A DNA stretch of 64,000 nucleotides from Congregibacter variabilis (lineage in GTDB: Bacteria; Pseudomonadota; Gammaproteobacteria; Pseudomonadales; Halieaceae). The translations under genes were made by a program, and so were the position numbers. The stretch is from assembly GCF_045689235.1 (NCBI RefSeq), contig NZ_CP136864.1, positions 62,001-126,000 on the forward strand, given 5' to 3'. Below are positions 27,063-35,602 of the stretch, piece by piece; the stretch's first letter is position 1; each line of letters opens with the position of its first letter. Below the pieces are notes generated by a model. It saw only the letters and a list, made by a program, of their open reading frames with translations. It did not search any database and had not been told where the DNA came from.

Positions 27063-27628
27063 CTGACACTGCGCATTCGTGTTTCGAGGGTCTTCGCCAG
27101 AGGACCCTTGTTATCAATGATCTCCTGCTGGGTAAGTCCCACGAGTTCATGCGGGAATACCAGCCAGGCGTCAGTTTCGTGCACATAGAAATCTGGAGTG
27201 ATGTCTGTGACGTTCTTGGAGGGTTTGTACCAGGGCGTGGCCACTTTCATGTTTTGCGGCATATTACGTCGACACTTCGCGTTCATCTTGTCAAAGATTG
27301 CTTTCACGCTGCGACCTGAGTCAAAAACGTCGTCTACCAGCAGTACGTCGTCGCTGGCGTTCACATTGTCGATGATGTAATCCAATCCATGCACCCGAAC
27401 CGTCTTTTCCTGTTGGTTGATTCCAACGTAAGACGATGTGCGGATCGCGATGTGATCGGATTCGACGCCGACATAGGCAAGATATTCCTGAATGGCGATG
27501 CCTACCGGCGCGCCACCACGCCATACGCCAATAATGAAGTCCGGTCGAAAGCCGCTGGCAAAAATTTGCTCGCCAAGACGAAAGGAATCAAGCAGCAAGT
27601 CATTGGCTGAGATATAGACTTTATCCAT
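27059..27628 (-). CDS. Purine phosphoribosyltransferase (hypoxanthine PRT-like)
   Basis: A 189-residue type I phosphoribosyltransferase that would convert a free purine base and PRPP into the nucleotide. The PRPP-binding signature VLLVDDVFDSGRSV lies near residues 94-107, and the early strand FIIGVWRGGAPVG supplies the PPi loop. It resembles the hypoxanthine/xanthine PRT group; the exact base cannot be read from sequence. It is the last gene of a minus-strand operon after the AzgA-type permease (18-base gap) and a deaminase-family gene, so base import, deamination and salvage are encoded together. Confidence 0.87.
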   Translation of the reverse strand: MDKVYISANDLLLDSFRLGEQIFASGFRPDFIIGVWRGGAPVGIAIQEYLAYVGVESDHIAIRTSSYVGINQQEKTVRVHGLDYIIDNVNASDDVLLVDDVFDSGRSVKAIFDKMNAKCRRNMPQNMKVATPWYKPSKNVTDITPDFYVHETDAWLVFPHELVGLTQQEIIDNKGPLAKTLETRMRSVS

Positions 27629-27646
27629 CGGGGTTTGTTGCCATGC

Positions 27647-28945
27647 TCAGGAAAGGAAACCGAACTTTAGCATAAAGATCCCAGCTACTACGTAGACCGC
27701 CATGGGACAGCGGCTTGCCTTGCCTGATGCAATTTTAATCAATGCGTAGGTGATGAAGCCAAGGCCAATGCCGTCGGCGATAGAGTAGCTCAAGGGCACC
27801 GCAATCGCGGTGACAATTGCCGGGGCACTTTCCGCGACATCACCCCATTCCAGGTCTTCAAGAGCTCTGGCCATGATGGTGGCGACGAACAATAGTGCGG
27901 CACCAGTGGCGAAGCCTGGCACGCTCTGCGCAAGAGGTGCCATAAACAGACACAGAAGAAACAACGCAGCGGTGGTCAGTGCCGTGAGGCCCGTGCGTCC
28001 CCCGGCTTCGACGCCTGCGGCGCTCTCGATGAAGCTCGTGGTGGAAGAAGTGCCGAGCACGGCACCTACCGCCGTCGCACTGGAATCAGACAGGAGTGCT
28101 CGACGCAGTCGAGGAAGGTGGCCGCGCTCGTCGAGCATGCCGGCTCGATTGGCCACCCCTACCAAAGTACCCGCAGTGTCAAATACGTCTACCAAAAGCA
28201 GAGTAAGGATGACTGTCACCATGGATAGGTCCAGGGCACCTACGATGTCCAGTTCAAGAAAAGTGGTCATGGGCGGTGGCATGGACACAACGCCTTTAAA
28301 CTCTGCTGCGCCGGTGAGCCAGCCCAGGACAGTAACCACCAGCATTCCTATAACGACAGCGCCCACGGTACGGCGTGCGGAGAGTGCGGCGATCAGAACA
28401 AATCCCAGCAGCATAAAAATGGCCGGCATCTCGGTGAGGTCACCCAGGCCTACGATCGTTGCATCGTTACTGACGATGATGCCGCTTCCCGTCAAGGCAA
28501 TAATGCCCAGAAACAAACCAATGCCTGCAGATATCCCGAGCTTTAGCGATCGGGGAATTGCGTTGATCAACCACTCCCTCACGGGCAATACGGACAACAA
28601 AATAAAAATCAGCCCGGAAACAAACACAGCGCCCAGGGCGCTTTGCCATGTATGCCCCAGCCCCAGTACGACGCCGTAGGTAAAGAAGGCATTTTGTCCC
28701 ATGCCCGGTGCCTGAGCCACAGGATAGTTTGCGTACAGCCCCATGATGGCTGTTCCCAGTGCAGCTGCTAGACAGGTGGCTACAAATACCGCGCCAAAGT
28801 CCATGCCGGCAGCCGACAGAATGCCGGGATTGACCACGGTGATATAGGCCATCGCCAGGAAGGTTGTTACTCCCGCGAGAACTTCCTGACGTATGCTGCT
28901 GTTGTGTTCTGTGAGCCCAAAAAATCTATCAATGGCGGCTAACAT
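27647..28945 (-). CDS. AzgA/PbuG-type purine base permease (NCS2 family)
   Basis: A 432-residue inner-membrane transporter with about 12-14 hydrophobic segments. Family signatures include TEHNSSIRQEVLAGVTTF at the N-terminus, YPVAQAPGMGQNAFF, and FIESAAGVEAGGRTGLTA near residue 290. Characterised members of this branch import adenine, hypoxanthine or guanine by proton symport. Its start lies 3 bases after the stop of the upstream deaminase-family gene and it is followed by the phosphoribosyltransferase, which together indicate a purine salvage operon. Confidence 0.92.
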   Translation of the reverse strand: MLAAIDRFFGLTEHNSSIRQEVLAGVTTFLAMAYITVVNPGILSAAGMDFGAVFVATCLAAALGTAIMGLYANYPVAQAPGMGQNAFFTYGVVLGLGHTWQSALGAVFVSGLIFILLSVLPVREWLINAIPRSLKLGISAGIGLFLGIIALTGSGIIVSNDATIVGLGDLTEMPAIFMLLGFVLIAALSARRTVGAVVIGMLVVTVLGWLTGAAEFKGVVSMPPPMTTFLELDIVGALDLSMVTVILTLLLVDVFDTAGTLVGVANRAGMLDERGHLPRLRRALLSDSSATAVGAVLGTSSTTSFIESAAGVEAGGRTGLTALTTAALFLLCLFMAPLAQSVPGFATGAALLFVATIMARALEDLEWGDVAESAPAIVTAIAVPLSYSIADGIGLGFITYALIKIASGKASRCPMAVYVVAGIFMLKFGFLS

Positions 28946-28948
28946 GGC

Positions 28949-29968
28949 TTATTGCACCTGTTCGAGACGTTCAAGGTAGTCAGTTTTACGTTCATCGCTC
29001 ATCCAGCTCACTTCGAAGGCGTTTCGAGTCAGTGTCATAAGCTCGTCCTTTGTAAAGTCTGCGTCCTCAACAAGGGCCATAAGATTCTCGTTCATGTACG
29101 CCCGAAAATAGGCTGGGTCGTCGGAGTTGATTGTGGCTTTCATACCGCGGGCGAGCATGTCTCTAATCTCGTTGCCAGTGAGGTTTTGAACCACAAAACG
29201 GTTAGAGACGGGGCACACGGTAAGTCCCAGCCCACGGCGCGCTATCTCGGTGCATAAGGCGTCGTCTTGTAGGGCGTTGACACCATGGTCGATACGATCC
29301 ACTGCGATAAGATCCAGGCACTCCCCAATGTGCTCCAGAATATCCTTCTGATTGACGTCGCAATGCATGGTGAGTTTCAGACCCAGATCACGGGCTCTTG
29401 CGAAGACCTCAGCAAACTTTGAAGGAGGGTTGTCCTTTTCGTCTGAATCGAGCCCGACGCCGATGAGCTTATCCAGATGTCCAACGGCCATTTCCAAATG
29501 CTCTGCCGCAGATTCAGCGCTCATATCCCTCAAAAAACACATGATCAGGTTGCTCTCTACGCCAAGCGACGCTGCAGCATCCTGCTGCGCTCTGGCAATA
29601 CCGTTGATCACCGTGTCAAAGGCGATGCCGCGACTGGTATGTGCCTGGGGATCAAAGAAAGGCTCTACATAAACTACGTTCTGAGCAGCTGCACGCTGGA
29701 AGTAATGCATGGCGAGTTCGTAAAAGTCGTCTTCCGTTCTCAGTACGTCCATAGCTGCATAGTAAATCGAGAGAAAAGAGGGCAGGTCATGGAAGTCGTA
29801 GGCAGCGACGACCTCCTCGGGGGTTTTATACACAAGTTCGATGCCATTGCGCTTGGCAAGACTAAAAATGTGTTCGGGTTCCAGAGTGCCTTCGAGGTGA
29901 ACATGAAGTTCGGCCTTGGGCAATTGCTGAACGAAATCAAGCATGGATTCTCTAGGGGGCGCCTGCAT
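28949..29968 (-). CDS. Adenosine/adenine deaminase family protein with a changed active-site motif
   Basis: A 339-residue TIM-barrel amidohydrolase with GGAG well placed before ATG 29968. It has the metal-binding motif HVHLEGTLEPEH, YVEPFFDPQAH, DRIDHGVNAL and the Asp pair in TINSDDPAYF, all typical of the adenine-deaminase branch. However, the usual H-A-G-E motif, whose Glu donates the proton, reads H-C-D-V (MHCDVNQ). Related proteins with HCDV(D/N)Q occur as I recall in other bacteria, so it is a subfamily rather than damage, but the substrate is unclear. It begins the operon with the purine permease and PRT. A canonical paralog lies at 46417-47448. Confidence 0.88.
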   Translation of the reverse strand: MQAPPRESMLDFVQQLPKAELHVHLEGTLEPEHIFSLAKRNGIELVYKTPEEVVAAYDFHDLPSFLSIYYAAMDVLRTEDDFYELAMHYFQRAAAQNVVYVEPFFDPQAHTSRGIAFDTVINGIARAQQDAAASLGVESNLIMCFLRDMSAESAAEHLEMAVGHLDKLIGVGLDSDEKDNPPSKFAEVFARARDLGLKLTMHCDVNQKDILEHIGECLDLIAVDRIDHGVNALQDDALCTEIARRGLGLTVCPVSNRFVVQNLTGNEIRDMLARGMKATINSDDPAYFRAYMNENLMALVEDADFTKDELMTLTRNAFEVSWMSDERKTDYLERLEQVQ

Positions 29969-30127
29969 GTGTTCTCCGTGGGTGTATTTCAGTGCGGTCC
30001 AACGATGGGCCTCAACTTAAGTGCCAAGATAAACGCAAGGAGTATGCCATCTAAAACACTTTGTCGATAATTTCGCGACACCTCTTTGCCGGTATTTTTG
30101 AGTGAGAAGCCCACAGCAATAACCCAC

Positions 30128-31522
30128 TCAAGACGCACTGGGATTCAGTTCAAGTCGTGAAGCGTCGTCTTTGTGAATTGAATCGCCGCTCACAACGTTC
30201 CACAGCTCCCGTGCAGCCTTTTTATTCGGGAGTGTTATGCCTTTGCCGTAGGCATGATCCAACAGTAGCCGCAAACTGTGTTCCGGGGACTGTGGTCTAT
30301 CAGGTGAATTTTTGCTGCGCTCTGGGTTGGGTTTAACAGTGCGCACCGCGTCGAGGAGTTGTCGTTGAGATCCCGATTCGGCCAGCTGCTGGTAGAGCAA
30401 CTGAATGCACCGGGCGGTGTCCTGGGACTGCAGTGCGCGCAAATACGCCGAGCATGACCGTCTTCGCTGAAGCCTGCGCTCCAGCGCGCTACGAATTGTT
30501 CGAGAGGGTCTGCTGTTACGGCTAAACCACAGCAGCAAGGCCAGAAGTAGGGCGCTTGCTGATCCGATAATAAGAGGAGGACGCCGTGTTAAGTCAAAGC
30601 GCTCTTTTTGCTTATGCGGTAGAGCCTCGGCAGCCAAAACTTCTACTTCCAGTTCCGGCAGAGATACCGTTTCAAGCGTTCCTGTGTTCGTATTAAACCA
30701 GACATAGTCAAGGCCAGGGATTCGATACTGCCCAGGCGCTTCAAAGGTGATTACCAGGCTTTCTGTTCGGGTTCCCGTCAGTGTTCCTCGATTACTTTTA
30801 TCGACCACTTTAGCGGGGGCTGCATACAAGGATAAGCCTGGTGTTTCGACTAGTTGGGAAGCCTCAAGCATCATTCCCGGGGCGTCTTGCACGACAAAGC
30901 TGCGGGTCCGCGTTATGGCATCGCCAGGCATATAGTTGTCTAACAGTCCTTCCCAGCGCTGTTCGATGCTCAGTGACGGGCTCGCAATCCATGTGCTCAG
31001 GTTCTCAAACCCCGGCGGAGCTACGATCTGAGCGGAGATGGGGTTTAGCAACAACTCCCCTTCAACAGCGCCGTCTGTGGCTGTGTTTACCGAAACGAAA
31101 ACGCGGATTCCGGGGATGGTAAGGAGCCCAGCATCTTGCGGGAACACCCTGAAGCGCCAGCGCTGCACGCTCCAGGTTTCACCGTCGATTCTCCGGGATG
31201 AGTTGTCCGCGAAGCTCGATACGGGACGAACAACGGCACCGGGAATACGAAAATCCCGCACCCGTGTCCCACGACTGAACCATCGGGCCGTGGCTACCTC
31301 GACCGAGAGGGTAAAGGGAGCGCGTTGGTACAGCTCTGAGGGGGTGTCGATGCTGACACTGGCTTGGAGCTGCTTGTCGGCTACGAGTTTATCCAGGCTC
31401 ATCGCAGCATGGACGTCAGTTGTAATGAGCATCAAGGTCGCAAAAAGCGTGGCGAGGAGCATTTTCAGCCTGCCGAGCTGGCACTGTGCAATAGCGAATC
31501 GGGCCATCAAAAAACTCGTCAT
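30128..31522 (-). CDS. batD: BatD-like protein
   Basis: A 464-residue membrane-anchored periplasmic protein. Near the N-terminus (about residues 20-40) is a hydrophobic export segment, followed by beta-rich repeats with the BatD pattern (SVSIDTPSELYQRAPFTLSVEV; paired FVSV and WIASPSLSIEQ segments). A single transmembrane helix lies near residues 330-350 (LIIGSASALLLALLLWF), followed by a cytoplasmic tail. Bat proteins were linked to aerotolerance in Bacteroides, but their biochemical role is unknown. The gene overlaps the upstream TPR gene by four bases and is the last of seven tightly packed genes. Confidence 0.82.
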   Translation of the reverse strand: MTSFLMARFAIAQCQLGRLKMLLATLFATLMLITTDVHAAMSLDKLVADKQLQASVSIDTPSELYQRAPFTLSVEVATARWFSRGTRVRDFRIPGAVVRPVSSFADNSSRRIDGETWSVQRWRFRVFPQDAGLLTIPGIRVFVSVNTATDGAVEGELLLNPISAQIVAPPGFENLSTWIASPSLSIEQRWEGLLDNYMPGDAITRTRSFVVQDAPGMMLEASQLVETPGLSLYAAPAKVVDKSNRGTLTGTRTESLVITFEAPGQYRIPGLDYVWFNTNTGTLETVSLPELEVEVLAAEALPHKQKERFDLTRRPPLIIGSASALLLALLLWFSRNSRPSRTIRSALERRLQRRRSCSAYLRALQSQDTARCIQLLYQQLAESGSQRQLLDAVRTVKPNPERSKNSPDRPQSPEHSLRLLLDHAYGKGITLPNKKAARELWNVVSGDSIHKDDASRLELNPSAS

Positions 31523-32193
31523 TCGCTAGCACCTTCCCGGCGCCGCAGCTGCAGATCAAACTTGGTGCTCAAAAATTCCGAAGGATTTCTCTGCACTTGT
31601 CGAAGCCACATTGCTGTGAGTCCGGGATCCTGCAACAGTTGCTCAGCACTCAGTTGCTCCCTCTCTATCATTGTCAGCCGTTCGTCACCTTCGGAGGATC
31701 GAGGGCCATCATCGTTGTCGGAACTCATGTCACCGGATTCGGAAACCTGGCTTTCGGAAAGCTCGCGGTTGGCGTCAATGAGTTCCTGAACAATGGGGAT
31801 ATTGACCGACGGAGCTCGATGCTGTGGATACCTCTGTGCCAACTCTTCATAGGCGTCGCGCGCATCCAGATACTCCCTGGCCTGTGCAAGAGCGTTTGCC
31901 CGCGCAAGTAGAGATTCGGAATCCTGATACTGTGAAAAGTATTGTGCAGCAGCGATAAAGTCTTGAGCCGCATATAGGCTCATGCCTTTCCAGCGGGGAT
32001 TTTCGAAGCTTCGGGCCGCACGCTGATAATCACCGTAGTTGAACCACAGGCGACCCTGCTGATCCGGCGTGAGCCACAAATTAAGAAATCCTTGGGGATT
32101 TGTCGCGGCCCAGACGAGGCCAATCGCCAAAAGAACAATCAATGCTCGCCTTGGGCGCACACCCCGTCGCAGGTTCTCAAACCAGGCTACCAT
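31519..32193 (-). CDS. TPR-containing membrane protein of the Bat operon (BatC-like)
   Basis: A 224-residue protein starting at ATG 32193, which overlaps the end of the upstream von Willebrand gene by seven bases. One transmembrane segment (ALIVLLAIGLVWAATN) precedes helical repeats with TPR spacing (GRLWFNYGDYQRAARSFE, MSLYAAQDFIAAAQYFSQY, ANALAQAREYLDARDAYEELAQRYP), followed by an acidic Ser-rich tail. It probably assembles the periplasmic or membrane-side complex with the BatA/BatB proteins. An upstream in-frame start would extend further into the previous gene and is less likely. Confidence 0.8.
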   Translation of the reverse strand: MVAWFENLRRGVRPRRALIVLLAIGLVWAATNPQGFLNLWLTPDQQGRLWFNYGDYQRAARSFENPRWKGMSLYAAQDFIAAAQYFSQYQDSESLLARANALAQAREYLDARDAYEELAQRYPQHRAPSVNIPIVQELIDANRELSESQVSESGDMSSDNDDGPRSSEGDERLTMIEREQLSAEQLLQDPGLTAMWLRQVQRNPSEFLSTKFDLQLRRREGASE

Positions 32194-33167
32194 CGAAGTA
32201 CCCACCCGGTGCGAAACCAAAGTAGGAAAAACAGCATGATCAGGGGCAGTAAGTAGATTCCGCCATCGAGCCAGGGGCGTGCGCTGTCTTCGCTGAGACG
32301 ATAGTGACGATTGATGCGCTTTAATAGATTCTTCAGGTCATCGTCGTCGACGCTAACGCGTTCGTAGGAACCATTCCCAGCCTTACTAATGTCGCGCAGT
32401 TGCGCTTCCTGCAATGGTTGCGCCCTGACGTTTAATCCGCGCTCACTGTCTGCATCTATTTGCTCCTGGGTTTTCCCCATGCCCCAAATCAGTAATTGGG
32501 TGTCACTTTGCTTTGCCCAGTCAGCAAACGCTGCGGCTGATAGATCATTGGCGCCGTCGCTGACGATCAGCAGGCTACCGCCGTTGCCGCGGGCGGCAAG
32601 TAGTTTGTCTGCTATGGGAAGGACATTTTCTGGTGCTTTTCCGCGACGGGGAAGCATTCCCACTGACAAAGCGTCCAGATAGTGCAGCAACATATTGGAG
32701 TCATTGCTTAACGGCAGCACCGTGTGGGGCGTCCCGGAATAGGCAATCAATGCGGTGTAGGCATCGCCTCTGGCTTCTGCGAGTTTGAGAATTTTATCTC
32801 TCGCCCGTTGCAGGCGACTGGGCTGCAGGTCTGACTCATCCATGGATTCAGAGAGATCGACTGCAATAATCAGAGCGGCGGAGTCTTGCGCAAAAGGAGA
32901 GTCGCCTCTTTGCCAGCTGGGTCCAGCGATGGCCACGGCAAGCAGAGGCCCCAGAATAATCGACACCCAGAGCGGAGAAAACAAACGACGCTGACTGCCA
33001 CGAACGATCATAGAGGGGAGCAAGTGGGCGGCGATAACCGGTTCCCACTGACGTCCCAAGTCGCTGCGGCGCCACTGCAGAAAACTCAGCAGTGCAAAGG
33101 GTAGTAATAGTAGAAGCCAGTAGGGCCGTAAAAAATGAAACTGCAGAAGTGCAGACCAATCAAACAT
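32187..33167 (-). CDS. batB: Von Willebrand factor A domain protein, BatB-like
   Basis: A 326-residue membrane protein with two N-terminal transmembrane helices (about 10-30 and 60-80), a VWA domain and a C-terminal helix. The metal-ion-dependent adhesion site is complete: D-L-S-E-S in IIAVDLSESMDESD, followed by later Thr/Asp positions (LIVSDGAND). The arrangement matches BatB/YfbK-type proteins that cooperate with a MoxR ATPase. It overlaps BatA upstream by eight bases and the TPR gene downstream, showing translational coupling. Confidence 0.87.
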   Translation of the reverse strand: MFDWSALLQFHFLRPYWLLLLLPFALLSFLQWRRSDLGRQWEPVIAAHLLPSMIVRGSQRRLFSPLWVSIILGPLLAVAIAGPSWQRGDSPFAQDSAALIIAVDLSESMDESDLQPSRLQRARDKILKLAEARGDAYTALIAYSGTPHTVLPLSNDSNMLLHYLDALSVGMLPRRGKAPENVLPIADKLLAARGNGGSLLIVSDGANDLSAAAFADWAKQSDTQLLIWGMGKTQEQIDADSERGLNVRAQPLQEAQLRDISKAGNGSYERVSVDDDDLKNLLKRINRHYRLSEDSARPWLDGGIYLLPLIMLFFLLWFRTGWVLRW

Positions 33168-34164
33168 GAATGGACTTCTGGCGACGCCAGCCCAATAGAG
33201 CGAAGAGTGGCAGTGCTATGAGATATAGCACTGCAAACAATCCCAAAGGAAGGTGAAACAAGCTGCTTCGCGGACGATAGGACAAAGAGTCGTACTGAGC
33301 CGGTTCCAGTCGATTAATTTGGTCGTAAGCGTCTTGAAGAGCAGCCGTGTCCAGCGCCTGAAAGCTGGCGCCATTGGTACTGTTAGCGATGGCATCGAGC
33401 GTCTCTATATCCAGAGCCTCCTCACCGAGGGTCGAGGGGTCTCCAACGGCCACGGTATAGATTGTGACATCGTTCGCTGCAGCGACGCTGGCGGCGTCCA
33501 CAGGAGGGACTCGTGAGCCTGTGTCGTTGCCATCAGTCAGGACAATTAATACGCGGTTACTGGTTTGGGATGCTTGAAACAATGATATGGCCAGACCGAT
33601 AGCATCACCCAAGGCGGTACTTTGCCCGGCCATGGCGACTTCGCTTTCCTCCAGCAGCGTGAGCCAGGTGGCTATGTCGTCGGTAAACGGGGCTTGAAGA
33701 TAGGCAGCATTTCCGAAGACGATTAAGCCGAGGCGGTCCCCGTCGCGCTGTGCCGCAAAATCTTCCAGGACGTGTTTGGCCGCGGTGAGGCGATTCAGCT
33801 GCTGTCCGTTTTCGTCGGTGAAATCTCTGGCATCCATCGATCCGGAGAGATCGAGTGCCAGCATGAGGTCGCGCGCGGATTTTTGAACGTTGATGGGGTC
33901 ACCAACCCATTCGGGGCGCGCAGCGGCCATCACCAACAAACACCATCCAATAACACTGATGATTCCCTGCACGCGCCTGCGGCGAAGCACGCTGGCACCA
34001 GAGCGGGGTGTCTCGCCGCTTAGCAGGACCAAACGTTGAAAATAGGGCACCTGTAATGAGTCCTGACTCTCCCTGTGGGGAGGTGTAAGCCAACGCACCA
34101 ATAGAGGCAATGCCAGAAGCGTAAAGGCCCAGGGTAAGGTAAATTCAAGCACTGGGAAGCTCAT
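33160..34164 (-). CDS. batA: Von Willebrand factor A domain protein, BatA-like
   Basis: A 334-residue membrane-bound VWA protein. The start at ATG 34164 gives MSFPVLEFTLPWAF, the usual BatA-type amphipathic start and first helix; it overlaps the end of the DUF4381 gene by 20 bases. The MIDAS residues are in LMLALDLSGSMDARDF with a second site VLIVLTDGNDTGS. A C-terminal helix (LGLFAVLYLIALPLFALLG) anchors the domain in the inner membrane facing the periplasm. It probably works as a chaperone-like or complex-assembly factor with MoxR. Confidence 0.88.
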   Translation of the reverse strand: MSFPVLEFTLPWAFTLLALPLLVRWLTPPHRESQDSLQVPYFQRLVLLSGETPRSGASVLRRRRVQGIISVIGWCLLVMAAARPEWVGDPINVQKSARDLMLALDLSGSMDARDFTDENGQQLNRLTAAKHVLEDFAAQRDGDRLGLIVFGNAAYLQAPFTDDIATWLTLLEESEVAMAGQSTALGDAIGLAISLFQASQTSNRVLIVLTDGNDTGSRVPPVDAASVAAANDVTIYTVAVGDPSTLGEEALDIETLDAIANSTNGASFQALDTAALQDAYDQINRLEPAQYDSLSYRPRSSLFHLPLGLFAVLYLIALPLFALLGWRRQKSIHV

Positions 34165-34648
34165 GAGCGGCGATCCAGTCTCGCAGCTGTGTAAAAAGCG
34201 AATCGAGCCCTGGCCCCACGTCATTGAGTGACTGATAGGCCAGGGACTCAAGCTGAGATACGGGAAGCGGTGGTAGTTTCGGCGCCATCTCCTGAAGGGC
34301 TCGCTGCCATTCAGCGCCCCTGAGGCGCACAACGCGATCGCGCTCGCCCAAGGCTTCTATTACGGTTGCTCGAAGCAGCGGAGCGAGTTCTCTAAGGCAG
34401 TCACGATCGCCACGGCGATAGTTCGCTTCGATAGCATCCAGTGCTGCCTGGGCGTCGCGACGATAGCGGTCTCGAAGATGCCGCTGCCAGCGTGTCCAGG
34501 CGAAATAGACCGCGCCGCCCAACAGCAGGGTGAGAAGTATCCACCACCCCGGTGTGGTGGGACGCAGTGACACCTGCTCGGGGATGCTGGTCTCTACGAT
34601 GCCACGAATGGCGTAGTTGCCCCAGCCGGGGCCGAAGATTTCAATCAT
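34145..34648 (-). CDS. DUF4381 domain protein
   Basis: A 167-residue membrane protein with one transmembrane helix (GWWILLTLLLGGAVYFAWTRW, about residues 34-54), then a basic, Arg-rich helical cytoplasmic region. The spacing and the phrase VSLRPTTPGWWIL match DUF4381 proteins that are regularly found between DUF58 and VWA genes in MoxR operons. The function is unknown. It overlaps DUF58 by four bases on one side and BatA by 20 on the other. Confidence 0.85.
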   Translation of the reverse strand: MIEIFGPGWGNYAIRGIVETSIPEQVSLRPTTPGWWILLTLLLGGAVYFAWTRWQRHLRDRYRRDAQAALDAIEANYRRGDRDCLRELAPLLRATVIEALGERDRVVRLRGAEWQRALQEMAPKLPPLPVSQLESLAYQSLNDVGPGLDSLFTQLRDWIAAHELPSA

Positions 34649-35592
34649 CGCCCGGAGCCCAGGGCTTTGAGTAGCTGGGTCACGGGATCCTGCGCACAGT
34701 CAATGGTGATCAGGGGCAGTCCATAGCGACGCAGGACTTTGTGCATGTGTTCTACATGCTCGTTGTAGCTTGCGCGAAATCGCTCGTCCAGGCGGGCACG
34801 GTTTCCCGAGACGGCTATCTGCATTTCTCCATCCGAGACGATGAGTTCGTCTAAGCGCGGTAACTCAACCTCCGCAGGATCAAAGATATTGATAACGATC
34901 ACATCGTTGTGCATGCTCATCTGCTTGAGTAACTCATCGCTGCGATCATCCCAGCCAAAGCCATCGCCTATATAGATGACCAGTGCGTCATGCGAGAGAC
35001 TACGAGCCAGATTGTTCATGGCGACATTGAGCTGCGGCCCCTTCGACGGCTGCCCGGCCTCCAGAGCTGCGTTGGTCTTCACTAATCGTGAGAGCATGTC
35101 GACCACGCTGTCTCGGCTGCGTCTGGGGGGGATCGTGTAGCAATCATGGTCGTCAAAGATAATGCCGCCGAGCCTGTCGCCAGAGGATAAGACCCTCCAG
35201 GCTGCCAGGGCCGCCACTTCCGCGGCGACGACCGACTTCATGGCCGTCTGACTGCCAAAGAACATGCTTATCCGCTGATCTACAAGCAGATGGACGCGTC
35301 GTTCGCGCTCCTCGGTATAGACTCTTACATGGGGCTTGCCTGTGCGATTAGTGACTTTCCAGTCCATGCTGCGAATGTCATCGCCAGGCCGATAGTGTCT
35401 CAGCTCTTCGAAGTTGAGTCCCCGGCCCCGAAGGCGAGAGCCATGACGTCCTGTCAGAATACTTTGCACGGGCTGGCGGGGCAGAAAGGAAAACCCGCGA
35501 GCCTTGAATTCCAGCGCGCGCAGATGCGCAAGACTTACGGCGATGCGATTGTCATCGACCGCTGCATTGTTTGTGCGTGAAAGCCAGGGCAT
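34645..35592 (-). CDS. DUF58 domain protein
   Basis: A 315-residue cytoplasmic protein. ATG 35592 lies 10 bases after the moxR stop and has GAGGCC upstream; an in-frame start inside moxR is unlikely. The DUF58 signature is clear (GRGLNFEELRHYRPGDDIRSMDWKVTNRTGKPHVRVYTEERER), followed by a VWA-like fold beginning VHLLVDQRISM. DUF58 proteins are constant neighbours of MoxR AAA ATPases; their activity is not established. Confidence 0.9.
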   Translation of the reverse strand: MPWLSRTNNAAVDDNRIAVSLAHLRALEFKARGFSFLPRQPVQSILTGRHGSRLRGRGLNFEELRHYRPGDDIRSMDWKVTNRTGKPHVRVYTEERERRVHLLVDQRISMFFGSQTAMKSVVAAEVAALAAWRVLSSGDRLGGIIFDDHDCYTIPPRRSRDSVVDMLSRLVKTNAALEAGQPSKGPQLNVAMNNLARSLSHDALVIYIGDGFGWDDRSDELLKQMSMHNDVIVINIFDPAEVELPRLDELIVSDGEMQIAVSGNRARLDERFRASYNEHVEHMHKVLRRYGLPLITIDCAQDPVTQLLKALGSGR

Positions 35593-35602
35593 CGCGTCGG
35601 CC

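Noticed and set aside
27810..28679. 289-codon open frame on the plus strand opposite the purine permease
   Set aside because: The minus frame is a clear AzgA-type permease; the opposite frame is rich in Ser, Thr, Pro and Arg and matches nothing.
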